A stretch of DNA of 64,000 nucleotides from Pseudomonas viridiflava. GTDB lineage: Bacteria > Pseudomonadota > Gammaproteobacteria > Pseudomonadales > Pseudomonadaceae. Positions 35,620 through 43,778 of the stretch are shown here, one piece after another. The translations under genes and the position numbers were made by a program. The notes under the pieces were generated by a model that saw only the letters and a program-made list of their open reading frames with translations, was not told the DNA's origin and did no database searches. How positions within the stretch are numbered: the stretch's first letter is position 1; each line of letters begins with the position of its first letter. Location of the stretch: assembly GCF_900573885.1 (NCBI RefSeq), contig NZ_UPSE01000499.1, forward strand, positions 62,001-126,000. Direction: 5' to 3'.

Positions 35620-37527
35620 ATGAACGAATGGTTCGGCAACATCAGCGTCAACAAAAAACTCGGGCTCGGTTTCGGCCTGGTTCTGGCCCTTACGGTGATT
35701 CTCGCCGTGACCGGTTGGAACAGCTTGGGCAGCCTCATCAACCGCAGCATCTGGATGGGCGACATTGCTCAACTCGACGCGGCGCTGACCAAACTGCGCG
35801 TCACCCGCTTGCAATACATGATCGCCAACGGCGACGAGACCATTGCGCAAACCGTGCAAACCACCCTCGAAGGCTTCGCCAGGCAGCAGCAAAACCTGCT
35901 CGATACCTTCAAAAGCCCGGAAAACGTCAAGCTGCTAAACGAGCAGAAAACGCAGATCGAGGCTTATCAGAAATCGCTTAACGCCATGCGTGCTGGCTAC
36001 AAAGCCAACAATGCCGCGCGAGCTGACATGGGCAGTAATGCCGAAGCGGCGCTCAAACTGCTCGACACGCTCAACGCCGAAGCCGGACAACGCGGCAGTC
36101 TCGACGCCTTTCAGACCATCACCCGGGCCCGCGAGCAACTGATCCTGGCGCGCTACGAGGTGCGTGGCTACACCGCTGCACCCAACGCCGACACTGAACA
36201 AAAAGCCATCAAGCAGCTGGACGCGGCGGTCGCCGGCTTGCAAAGCCTGAGCGGGCCGTTTGGCGATACCCATGCTGCCGAGTTACAGCAGCTCGACGTC
36301 CATCTGCAGGGCTATCGCGCGGCCCTTGGCCGTTTCAAAGCGGCTACGGACGCCATTGCCGTGGCGCGCAAGGAAATGACCGATCAGGGCGCGGCCATCG
36401 TTTCGCTGAACGAAGCGTTGAATAAAATTCAGATCACTCGCCGCGACGCTGAAAGCGCCCAGGCCCGTGAAATGCAGCTTGGCGCCACCTTGCTGGCCCT
36501 GCTGCTTGGCGTGCTCGCCGCCGTGGTCATTACCCGTCAGATCACCCGCCCGCTGGCCGAAACCCTGGCCGTGGTGCAGCGCATTGCCGACGGCGACCTG
36601 ACGCAAAACCTGAACGTCACCCGCCGCGATGAACTGGGCGTGCTGCAGCAAGGCATTCAGCGCATGGGCACCACCCTGCGTGAACTGATTGGCCACATTC
36701 GCGATGGCGTTACGCAAATTGCCAGCGCCGCCGAGGAGCTGTCCGCCGTCACCGAGCAGACCAGCGCCGGCGTCAACAGCCAGAAAATCGAAACCGATCA
36801 GGTGGCAACCGCCATGCATGAAATGTCGGCCACTGTGCAGGAAGTCGCGCGTAACGCCGAAGACGCGTCCCAAGCTGCCAGCCTCGCCGATAAAGAAGCA
36901 CGGGAAGGCGACCGCGTAGTGGGCGAAGCCATTGCGCAGATCGAACGCCTGGCGGATGAGGTGGCGCGCTCCACCGAAGCCATGCATGTGCTGCAACAGG
37001 AAAGCGACAAGATCGGCAGCGTGATGGATGTGATCAAAGCCGTCGCCGACCAGACCAACCTGCTGGCCCTCAACGCCGCCATTGAAGCGGCGCGCGCCGG
37101 TGAAGCCGGCCGTGGGTTTGCCGTGGTGGCTGACGAAGTGCGCAGCCTGGCCCAGCGCACCCAGCAATCCACCGAAGAAATTGCCGGGCTGGTCGCCGGC
37201 CTGCAAAGCGGCTCGCAGCGGGTCGCCACCGTCATGAGCAACAGCCGCACCCTCACCGACAGCAGCGTGCTGCTTACGCGCAAAGCCGGCACTGCGCTGG
37301 AAAGCATCACTGCCACGGTGTCGAACATTCAGTCGATGAACCAGCAGATCGCCGCAGCCGCCGAGGAACAAAGCGCCGTGGCCGAAGAAATCAGCCGCAG
37401 CATTCTCAACGTGCGCGATGTGTCGGAACAGACCGCCGCCGCCAGTGATGAGACCGCCGCGTCCAGCGTGGAACTGGCGCGTTTGGGCGGGCAGTTGCAG
37501 CAATTGGTGAGTCATTTCCGGGTGTAG
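35620..37527 (+). CDS. Methyl-accepting chemotaxis protein with a large helical (HBM-like) sensor domain
   Basis: The 635-residue chemoreceptor has a first membrane helix (about 14-32, GLGFGLVLALTVILAV) and a periplasmic all-helical domain of about 250 residues (35-285). The length fits a helical bimodular (HBM) sensor rather than a simple four-helix bundle. A second helix (GATLLALLLGVLAAVVI), a HAMP domain and the signalling tip with the conserved hairpin (IKAVADQTNLLALNAAIEAARAGE, residues given by motif) follow. It ends in HFRV without the pentapeptide that tethers CheR. The ligand is unknown; related HBM receptors sense organic acids. Confidence 0.92.
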   Translation: MNEWFGNISVNKKLGLGFGLVLALTVILAVTGWNSLGSLINRSIWMGDIAQLDAALTKLRVTRLQYMIANGDETIAQTVQTTLEGFARQQQNLLDTFKSPENVKLLNEQKTQIEAYQKSLNAMRAGYKANNAARADMGSNAEAALKLLDTLNAEAGQRGSLDAFQTITRAREQLILARYEVRGYTAAPNADTEQKAIKQLDAAVAGLQSLSGPFGDTHAAELQQLDVHLQGYRAALGRFKAATDAIAVARKEMTDQGAAIVSLNEALNKIQITRRDAESAQAREMQLGATLLALLLGVLAAVVITRQITRPLAETLAVVQRIADGDLTQNLNVTRRDELGVLQQGIQRMGTTLRELIGHIRDGVTQIASAAEELSAVTEQTSAGVNSQKIETDQVATAMHEMSATVQEVARNAEDASQAASLADKEAREGDRVVGEAIAQIERLADEVARSTEAMHVLQQESDKIGSVMDVIKAVADQTNLLALNAAIEAARAGEAGRGFAVVADEVRSLAQRTQQSTEEIAGLVAGLQSGSQRVATVMSNSRTLTDSSVLLTRKAGTALESITATVSNIQSMNQQIAAAAEEQSAVAEEISRSILNVRDVSEQTAAASDETAASSVELARLGGQLQQLVSHFRV

Positions 37528-37548
37528 AAACGCCGGTACTGCATGTAC

Positions 37549-37656
37549 CGTAGGTTGGGTTGAGCGCAGCGAAGCCCAACGCAACGCACGCAACGCAACG
37601 CGATGAAGATCGGCGGCGCCTTGTTGGGCTTCGCCGTTGGCTCAACCCAACCTACG
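37549..37656. repeat. Palindromic repeat family A, copy 3
   Basis: CGTAGGTTGGGTTGAGC with GCAGCGAAGCCCAAC (37549-37580), a middle containing short GCAACGCA-type direct repeats, and the reverse complement TTGGGCTTCGCC...CTCAACCCAACCTACG (to 37656). It lies 21 bases after the chemoreceptor stop, between convergent genes. Confidence 0.85.
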
Positions 37657-37673
37657 GAGCGCGTTGCCCAATA

Positions 37674-37713
37674 AAAAAACCGCCACACCCTTTCGGATGT
37701 GGCGGTTTTTTAT
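37674..37713. terminator. Bidirectional terminator between chemoreceptor gene and trpA
   Basis: AAAAAACCGCCACACC-CTTTCG-GATGTGGCGGTTTTTT is followed on both strands by T runs. It is 15 bases from the trpA stop. Confidence 0.9.
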
Positions 37714-37728
37714 TAGGCGACGCTGCGC

Positions 37729-38538
37729 TTATTTACGTGCGCCGCGTACCCCTTCGGCCAGTTCGGCGCACAGGCCCAGCACACCTTTGACGGCGTCCTG
37801 CTGGCTGGCGGCATTGGCAATGTGGTCGATCAGCGCCGAGCCTACGACCACACCGTCAGCCAAACGCGCGATGGTGGCGGCGTGTTCGGCGGTGCGGATG
37901 CCAAAGCCGATGCTGATGGGCAAGTCGGTGTGGCGACGCAGGCGGGCCACGGCCTGCTCAACGTGTTCCAGCGTGGCCGAGCCTGCGCCCGTTACGCCGG
38001 CAACCGACACGTAGTAAACAAAGCCGGAGCTGCCGTTGAGCACTTTCGGCAGGCGCTTGTCGTCGGTGGTCGGCGTGGTCAGACGAATGAAGTCCAGCCC
38101 CGCTGCCTGCGCCGGGTCGCACAGGTCGGCGTTATGTTCGGGCGGCAGGTCGACCACGATCAGGCCGTCGACACCTGCTTCCTTGGCGTCGGCGATAAAG
38201 GCCGGCACGCCGTATTTGTGGATCGGGTTGAAGTAGCCCATCAGCACCAGCGGCGTGTCGCTGTTGCCTTCGCGGAATTCACGAACCATTTGCAGGGTTT
38301 TCGCCAGGTCTTGCTTGGCCGCCAGCGCGCGGATGTTGGCGAGCTGAATGGCCGGGCCATCGGCCATCGGATCGGTGAAGGGCATGCCCAGTTCGATCAC
38401 GTCGGCGCCGGCTGCCGGCAGGCCTTTGAGAATTTCCAGCGAGGTGGCGTAGCCCGGGTCGCCTGCGGTGATAAAGGTCACCAGGGCGGCACGGTTCTGT
38501 TGTTTCAGTTCGGCGAAACGGCTTTGCAGGCGGCTCAT
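37729..38538 (-). CDS. trpA: Tryptophan synthase alpha chain
   Basis: The 269-residue subunit cleaves indole-3-glycerol phosphate to indole. It has the catalytic glutamate in ADVIELGMPFTDPMADGP with the aspartate following, and the phosphate-binding loops GYFNPI and GFGIRT. Its ATG overlaps the trpB stop by four bases. The start at 38538 (MSRLQSRFAEL) is set by that coupling and the family length. Confidence 0.98.
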   Translation of the reverse strand: MSRLQSRFAELKQQNRAALVTFITAGDPGYATSLEILKGLPAAGADVIELGMPFTDPMADGPAIQLANIRALAAKQDLAKTLQMVREFREGNSDTPLVLMGYFNPIHKYGVPAFIADAKEAGVDGLIVVDLPPEHNADLCDPAQAAGLDFIRLTTPTTDDKRLPKVLNGSSGFVYYVSVAGVTGAGSATLEHVEQAVARLRRHTDLPISIGFGIRTAEHAATIARLADGVVVGSALIDHIANAASQQDAVKGVLGLCAELAEGVRGARK

Positions 38539-39752
38539 ATGTGTTCTTCCTGTTCGTCGAAGTGGTGCATGACGGTTTGCATGTCCTTGTCGCCACGGCC
38601 CGACAGGTTCACCACCATGAGGTGATCGCTCGGCAATTTTGGTGCGCGCTTGAACACTTCGGCCAGGGCGTGAGCGCTTTCCAGCGCCGGAATAATGCCT
38701 TCCAGGCGGCAGCATTTGTGGAAGGCAGCCAGGGCTTCGTTATCGGTGATCGAGGTGTATTCGACGCGGCCGATGTCGTGCAACCAGGCGTGTTCCGGGC
38801 CAATGCCGGGGTAATCCAGGCCGGCGGAAATCGAGTGGGCGTCGATGATCTGGCCGTCGTCGTCTTGCAGCAGGAAGGTGCGGTTGCCGTGCAGCACGCC
38901 CGGTACGCCGCCGTTCAGGCTGGCGGCGTGCTTGCCGCTTTCGATGCCGTGGCCGGCGGCTTCAACGCCAATGATCTGCACGCCTTGGTCATCGAGGAAT
39001 GGGTGAAACAGGCCCATGGCGTTGGAACCGCCGCCAATGCAGGCCACCAGCGAGTCCGGCAGGCGGCCTTCCTGGTCCTGCAATTGGGTGCGGGTTTCTT
39101 TGCCGATCACGGCCTGGAAGTCACGAACCATGGCCGGGTACGGGTGCGGGCCGGCCACGGTGCCGATAAGGTAGAAGGTGGAGTCAACGTTGGTCACCCA
39201 GTCGCGCAGCGCTTCGTTCATGGCGTCTTTCAGGGTGCCGGTGCCGGCGGTGACCGGAATCACCTCAGCGCCCAGCAGCTTCATGCGGAACACGTTCGCC
39301 TGCTGGCGATCGATGTCGGTGGTGCCCATGTAGATCACGCAGTCCAGGCCAAAACGCGCGGCCACGGTGGCGGTCGCCACGCCGTGCATGCCGGCGCCGG
39401 TCTCGGCGATGATGCGTTTCTTACCCATGCGCCGTGCCAGCAGAATCTGGCCGATGCAGTTGTTGATCTTGTGCGCGCCGGTGTGATTGAGCTCTTCGCG
39501 CTTGAGGTAAATCTTCGCGCCGCCGCAGTATTCGGTCAGGCGTTCGGCGAAATACAGCGGGCTCGGGCGGCCCACGTAGTCGCGCTGAAAGTAAGCCAGC
39601 TCCTTGAGGAACGCCGGGTCTTCCTTGGCTTTCTCGTATTCGGCCGCCAGGTCGTGAATCAGCGGCATCAGGGTTTCGGCAACGTACTGGCCGCCGAACG
39701 AACCGAACAGGCCGGTGGCGTCTGGACCGCTGCGGTAGGAAGTCTGGGTCAT
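38535..39752 (-). CDS. trpB: Tryptophan synthase beta chain
   Basis: The 405-residue PLP enzyme condenses indole with serine. The PLP lysine is in HTGAHKINNCIGQ; the GGGSNAMG phosphate loop and the ETGAGMHGVATA catalytic glutamate region are intact. It is divergent from trpI, and the 116-base shared gap contains the predicted TrpI site and the promoter. CAGGAG precedes the ATG. Confidence 0.98.
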   Translation of the reverse strand: MTQTSYRSGPDATGLFGSFGGQYVAETLMPLIHDLAAEYEKAKEDPAFLKELAYFQRDYVGRPSPLYFAERLTEYCGGAKIYLKREELNHTGAHKINNCIGQILLARRMGKKRIIAETGAGMHGVATATVAARFGLDCVIYMGTTDIDRQQANVFRMKLLGAEVIPVTAGTGTLKDAMNEALRDWVTNVDSTFYLIGTVAGPHPYPAMVRDFQAVIGKETRTQLQDQEGRLPDSLVACIGGGSNAMGLFHPFLDDQGVQIIGVEAAGHGIESGKHAASLNGGVPGVLHGNRTFLLQDDDGQIIDAHSISAGLDYPGIGPEHAWLHDIGRVEYTSITDNEALAAFHKCCRLEGIIPALESAHALAEVFKRAPKLPSDHLMVVNLSGRGDKDMQTVMHHFDEQEEHI

Positions 39753-39839
39753 GGTGGGCTCCTGCTGGAAGCTGGATTTCGATGGCGTTCACTCTAGGCG
39801 CGACGTACGCGGGAATAAAGCGATAAGATCGCCACCATC

Positions 39840-39856
39840 TGTTAGAAAAACTCACA
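39840..39856. promoter_or_regulatory. Candidate TrpI operator between trpI and trpBA
   Basis: TGTTAG-AAAAA-CTCACA is an imperfect inverted repeat of the LysR T-N11-A type. It lies 13 bases before trpI and about 88 before trpB. This position would suit TrpI activating trpBA with indoleglycerol phosphate while repressing itself. The site is read by eye; the assignment follows the known P. aeruginosa system. Confidence 0.45.
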
Positions 39857-39868
39857 GGTTGAACAGCA

Positions 39869-40753
39869 ATGGCCCGCGACCTTCCCCCGTTGAATGCACT
39901 GCGCGCGTTTGAAGCAGCGGCGCGCCTGCAGAGTCTGAGCAAAGCGGCGCTAGAGCTTAGCGTGACCCATGGCGCCGTGAGCCGGCAGCTTAAAGTGCTG
40001 GAAGAAGACCTCGGCCTGGCGCTGTTTAGCAAAGACGGTCGCGGCCTAAAACTCACAGATGCCGGCAGTCGTCTGCGCGATGCCAGCGCCGATGCCTTCG
40101 AGCGCCTGCGCACGGCCTGCGCCGAGCTGAAACAACAGACTGTCGATGCGCCCTTTGTACTGGCGTGCCCGGGCAGCCTGCTGGCGCGCTGGTTTATTCC
40201 ACGCCTGGACCGGCTAAACCGCGAGCTGCCGCATTTGCGCTTGCAGCTGTCGGCCAGCGATGGCGACCTGGACCCCCGCCGGCCCGGTATCGATGCCACG
40301 CTGTGGTTTGCCGAACCGCCATGGCCTGCGGACATGCAGGTATTCGAGCTGGCGGCCGAACGCATCGGGCCGGTGTTGAGTCCGCGCTATGCGGAGTTCT
40401 CCCGGCTCAACGGCGAATTGCCGGGCACGCTGACGAGCGAGGCGCTGCTGCACACCACTTCACGTCCGCAAGCGTGGCCCCAATGGGCAAAACGCCACGG
40501 CATCGAGCGCGCCGATCTGCAGCTCGGGCAAGGGTTTGAGCATTTGTATTACTTGCTGGAGGCAGCGGTGGCGGGACTGGGCGTGGCGATCGCGCCGCAA
40601 CAACTGGTCGCTGATGAGCTGGCCGCAGGGCGGCTGGTCGCGCCGTGGGGCTTTGTTGAAACCAGCGCAAAACTGGCGCTGTGGGTGCCCGCGCGTACGC
40701 CTTCGTCGCGAGCCGCCGAGCTGGCGCACTGGCTCGCGCGTCAACTCGGCTGA
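39869..40753 (+). CDS. trpI: LysR-type activator TrpI
   Basis: The 294-residue regulator begins ARDLPPLNALRAFEAAARLQ with the GcvA/TrpI-type winged helix (LSVTHGAVSRQLKVLEEDLG). Divergence from trpBA is the hallmark of TrpI in pseudomonads, where it activates trpBA when indoleglycerol phosphate accumulates. Length and context agree. Confidence 0.93.
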   Translation: MARDLPPLNALRAFEAAARLQSLSKAALELSVTHGAVSRQLKVLEEDLGLALFSKDGRGLKLTDAGSRLRDASADAFERLRTACAELKQQTVDAPFVLACPGSLLARWFIPRLDRLNRELPHLRLQLSASDGDLDPRRPGIDATLWFAEPPWPADMQVFELAAERIGPVLSPRYAEFSRLNGELPGTLTSEALLHTTSRPQAWPQWAKRHGIERADLQLGQGFEHLYYLLEAAVAGLGVAIAPQQLVADELAAGRLVAPWGFVETSAKLALWVPARTPSSRAAELAHWLARQLG

Positions 40754-40766
40754 AGCGGCGAAGTGA

Positions 40767-41090
40767 TCAGTCGTTTCTGCGGAAAATCAGATAGCCCGCC
40801 AACGCCACCACGCCCAACGCCAGGCTGGCCGAAGCAACCGGGTGTTCGCGGGTGTAGTCACGGGTGGCAACGCCGGCCTGATAGGTTTTTTCCTTAACGT
40901 CTGCGTAGGTGTCGCTGAGCAGATCGCGGGAATGGCCGAGTACGCGCTCAGCGCTGCTGCGCAGGCTTTTCAGCGACTTTTGCGACTCGTCGCTGACTTC
41001 ACTCTTCAAGCTGTCGAGGCTGGAGATCAGGTGCTCGATTTCGGTTTCGATGCTGTGCAGCGATTTATTGCGAGAAGCAAAAATGGCCAT
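40767..41090 (-). CDS. ElaB/YqjD/DUF883-type membrane-anchored protein
   Basis: The 107-residue protein is mostly a long amphipathic, probably coiled-coil helix (SIETEIEHLISSLDSLKSEV) and ends in a single membrane helix with a basic tail (ASLALGVVALAGYLIFRRND). This layout is that of the ElaB/YqjD family, tail-anchored proteins in E. coli that associate with ribosomes in stationary phase. That role is transferred from the family, not shown here. It converges with trpI. Confidence 0.8.
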   Translation of the reverse strand: MAIFASRNKSLHSIETEIEHLISSLDSLKSEVSDESQKSLKSLRSSAERVLGHSRDLLSDTYADVKEKTYQAGVATRDYTREHPVASASLALGVVALAGYLIFRRND

Positions 41091-41228
41091 GGTCCGTAAC
41101 TCCTGTCGATTGAATAGCTCGTAGGGGTGTGACTGCGACTCAGTGGGAAAGTGCAGCTAATCTGAACTTATCAAGCGCTAGGCGGGACTGAATCTGTACA
41201 AGCGTTTTCATAAAAAGAGGACACCAGC

Positions 41229-41444
41229 ATGTCGGATCATCACACCTACAAACTGCTCGATATCGTCGGCTCGTCGCCATCCAGCATCGAAGACGCCATC
41301 CAGAGCGCGCTCGCCGAAACGGCGAAAACCGTGCGCAATCTGGAATGGTTTGAAGTGGTCGAAACCCGCGGTCACATTGTTGACGGAAAAGTGGGGCACT
41401 ATCAGGTGACGTTGAAAGTCGGCTTCCGCATCGACGCGAGCTGA
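41229..41444 (+). CDS. Dodecin (flavin-binding storage protein)
   Basis: The 71-residue product matches dodecin along its whole length: YKLLDIVGSSPSSIEDAIQ, then TVRNLEWFEVVETRG with the flavin-stacking tryptophan (Trp40), and a C-terminal GHYQVTLKVGFRI strand. Dodecins form hollow dodecamers that hold flavin. It is a single gene with its own leader. Confidence 0.93.
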   Translation: MSDHHTYKLLDIVGSSPSSIEDAIQSALAETAKTVRNLEWFEVVETRGHIVDGKVGHYQVTLKVGFRIDAS

Positions 41445-41567
41445 TTGACCATTTAACGCACCGAGGCCCGCCCGGTGTCTGGTTTGGCGACTGCGGTCGC
41501 CATTTTGCTGCTCGAGGTCAGGCGTGGTGTTCGAGCATTGTTGTTACCAACGAGGGAGCGTTACCCC

Positions 41568-41792
41568 ATGAAAAAAGTGATGTTGGCCGTCGGCCTGTTA
41601 GTAATGACCGGTTCGGCTTTCGCAGCGGCAAAACCCTGCGAAGAGCTGAAGTCGGAAATTGACGCGAAAATCCAAGCCAAAGGCGCTTCGTCCTACAGCC
41701 TGGAAATTGTTGAAAAAGGCAGCGCTGGCGACAAGCAAGTTGTTGGCAGCTGTGAAGCTGGAAGCAAAGAGATCGTCTACCAACGCAATTGA
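41568..41792 (+). CDS. DUF1161 small periplasmic protein
   Basis: The 74-residue protein has a signal peptide (MKKVMLAVGL to SAFAAAKP) and a mature part of about 55 residues with two cysteines (KPCEEL and GSCEAG) that probably form a disulfide. It matches the DUF1161 pattern (CEELKSEIDAKIQAKG and EIVYQR). A DUF1161 gene near trpI is also remembered from P. aeruginosa. Start ATG 41568. Function unknown. Confidence 0.88.
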   Translation: MKKVMLAVGLLVMTGSAFAAAKPCEELKSEIDAKIQAKGASSYSLEIVEKGSAGDKQVVGSCEAGSKEIVYQRN

Positions 41793-41813
41793 TCGCGCGA
41801 GTAGCGTTACCCG

Positions 41814-41841
41814 AACCGGCGCCTGTGGCGCCGGTTTTTTT
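41814..41841 (+). terminator. Terminator after the DUF1161 gene
   Basis: AACCGGCGCC-TGT-GGCGCCGGTT followed by seven T; 21 bases past the stop codon. Confidence 0.92.
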
Positions 41842-42067
41842 ATGGGGCAGCGAGCGGCTGCGCGTCGGCACTGCGACGTTTCGCCTAGCGCCGCTCTGCC
41901 TCGTTCACTCTCGATTTGCGTGAAGTTGAAATCGCAAAAGCGGCTGTTTGTTTGCCCGGGGGGTTGCAGAGCAGTACATTAAGCCCCACTTAAACAGTCG
42001 GGTATTACTGTTTTCCCCTCTCTCAGATTTCCGGCTCCGGCTTGAAAATCGCCCTCGGAGTGCAATT

Positions 42068-43063
42068 ATGAAGACCATTTCCGACATCAAAATCTCCGTT
42101 CTCGACCTCGCGCCTATCCGCGCCGATGGCGGTCCCGAGCAGGCTTTGCGCAATTCTCTGGCCCTCGCCCAACACGCAGAAAAGCTGGGCTTCACCCGTT
42201 TCTGGGTAGCCGAGCACCACAACATGGACGGTATCGCCAGTTCGGCGACGTCGGTGCTGATTGGCTACCTCGCCGCCGGTACCAGTTCCATCCGCCTGGG
42301 CGCCGGTGGCGTGATGCTGCCCAACCACGCGCCGCTGGTGATTGCCGAACAATTCGGCACCCTGGCGACTTTGTATCCGGGCCGCATCGATCTTGGCCTT
42401 GGCCGCGCGCCAGGCGCCGACCAGTACACCGCGCACGCGTTGCGCCGTGAGCGTTCGGGCAGTGCCGATGATTTCCCTGAAGACCTCACCGAGCTGCAAA
42501 CCTACCTTGGCCCGCTGCAACGCAACCAACGCGTGATCGCCATGCCGGGCGCCGGCACCGAAGTGCCGATCTGGCTGCTCGGTTCCAGCCTGTTCAGCGC
42601 GCAGTTGGCGGGGCAGCGCGGCTTGCCCTATGCCTTCGCCTCGCACTTTGCGCCGCGCATGATGCACGAGGCGATTCGTGTGTACCGCAATCACTTCAAG
42701 CCGTCAGCCGTGCTCGACAAACCCTACGTGATGCTCGGCGTGCCGCTGCTGGCCGCCGATACCGACGAACAAGCGCAATACCTGGCCACCAGCGCCTATC
42801 AGCGCATTCTTGCGCTGCTGCGCGGCCAGAGCCTGGTGCAGAAGCCGCCGGTTAACAGCATGGAAGGTTTGTGGCTGCCCCATGAGCGCCAGGCGGTTGG
42901 CGAGTTCTTTGGCCTGGCGATGGTCGGCGGCCCGGAAACGATCCGCAGCCACGTCAATCAGTTGCTGGAACAGACCGACGCCGACGAGCTGATTTTCACC
43001 AGCGACATGTATGACTTCGTCGACCGCCTGCATTCCTACGAGGTGCTGGCCAGCCTGCGCTAG
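42068..43063 (+). CDS. Luciferase-like FMN-dependent monooxygenase (YhbW type)
   Basis: The 331-residue TIM-barrel flavin enzyme belongs to the MsnO8/YhbW group. It shows the family opening KISVLDLAPIRADGGPEQAL, RFWVAEHHNMDGIASSATSVL, RLGAGGVMLPNHAPLVIAEQF and IDLGLGRAPG. The substrate is not predictable. No flavin reductase adjoins it. Start ATG 42068; the frame extends upstream but the family N terminus fits here. Confidence 0.9.
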   Translation: MKTISDIKISVLDLAPIRADGGPEQALRNSLALAQHAEKLGFTRFWVAEHHNMDGIASSATSVLIGYLAAGTSSIRLGAGGVMLPNHAPLVIAEQFGTLATLYPGRIDLGLGRAPGADQYTAHALRRERSGSADDFPEDLTELQTYLGPLQRNQRVIAMPGAGTEVPIWLLGSSLFSAQLAGQRGLPYAFASHFAPRMMHEAIRVYRNHFKPSAVLDKPYVMLGVPLLAADTDEQAQYLATSAYQRILALLRGQSLVQKPPVNSMEGLWLPHERQAVGEFFGLAMVGGPETIRSHVNQLLEQTDADELIFTSDMYDFVDRLHSYEVLASLR

Positions 43064-43073
43064 GCCGAACGGC

Positions 43074-43128
43074 GGCGCCTGCCCGAAAAAGACGCCGCTG
43101 CCAGAAAAAGGCGCCGCTGCCAGAAAAA
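43074..43128. repeat. Three imperfect tandem units upstream of osmC
   Basis: GGCGCCTGCCCGAAAAA, GACGCCGCTGCCAGAAAAA and GGCGCCGCTGCCAGAAAAA follow directly on each other (17, 19 and 19 bases). They lie just past the monooxygenase stop. Confidence 0.7.
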
Positions 43129-43160
43129 ATAGGAACGACTGCCGCTTCGTCGCCTCTGAA

Positions 43161-43176
43161 ACCTATACTCATAGGT
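43161..43176 (+). promoter_or_regulatory. Palindrome over the likely -10 of osmC
   Basis: ACCTAT-ACTC-ATAGGT is a perfect six-base inverted repeat and contains TATACT (43164-43169), a good -10 box. It is about 14 bases before the osmC start and could be a repressor site. No convincing -35 was found. Confidence 0.4.
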
Positions 43177-43189
43177 AAGGAGAACGACG

Positions 43190-43615
43190 ATGAAAAAGAC
43201 AGCATCTGCTCACTGGCAAGGCGGCATCAAAGACGGCAAAGGCACCATCTCCACGCAAAGCGGCGTGTTGAAACAAAGCCCTTACGGCTTCAACACCCGC
43301 TTTGAAGATGGCCCTGGCACCAACCCGGAAGAACTGATCGGCGCGGCCCATGCCGGCTGCTTCTCCATGGCCTTGTCCAAGGAACTGGGTGAAGCCGGCA
43401 TGACGGCCGAAAGCATCGACACCCAGGCCGAAGTGACCCTCGACAAAGTAGACGGCGGCTTCGCCATTACCGCCGTGCACCTGAAACTCAGCGCAAAAAT
43501 TCCCGGCGCCGATCGTGACGCATTCGAAAAAGCCGTGGAAACCGCCAAGACTGGCTGCCCGGTATCGAAAGTGCTGAACGCGGACATCACGCTGGAAGCA
43601 ACGCTGGAAAACTAA
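43190..43615 (+). CDS. osmC: OsmC family peroxiredoxin
   Basis: The 141-residue thiol peroxidase reduces organic hydroperoxides. It has the two reactive cysteines in GAAHAGCFSMALS and TGCPVSKVL, and the opening ASAHWQGGIKDGKGTIST that distinguishes OsmC from Ohr. AAGGAG stands before ATG 43190. It is followed by a family A repeat that runs into the convergent antiporter gene. Confidence 0.93.
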   Translation: MKKTASAHWQGGIKDGKGTISTQSGVLKQSPYGFNTRFEDGPGTNPEELIGAAHAGCFSMALSKELGEAGMTAESIDTQAEVTLDKVDGGFAITAVHLKLSAKIPGADRDAFEKAVETAKTGCPVSKVLNADITLEATLEN

Positions 43616-43639
43616 ACTCCCGCTGAGCTCCAACACCGG

Positions 43640-43778
43640 CGTAGGTTGGGTTTGAGTCGTAGGTTGGGTTGAGCCGCAGGCGAAGCCCAACACTCGGCCC
43701 TACCTGGCGCCATCCGGGCAAGCCAATCCCCGTTGGCCTTCGCCTTTGACTCACCGTACGCGGACCGAGCCAACCTAC
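43640..43778. repeat. Palindromic repeat family A, copy 4 (irregular)
   Basis: The left arm is partly doubled: CGTAGGTTGGGTTTGAGT (43640-) is followed at once by CGTAGGTTGGGTTGAGCCGC and GCGAAGCCCAAC. The right arm is degenerate, ending GAGCCAACCTAC (43767-43778). The reverse complement of its last bases supplies the stop codon of the antiporter gene (43775-43777). Confidence 0.75.
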
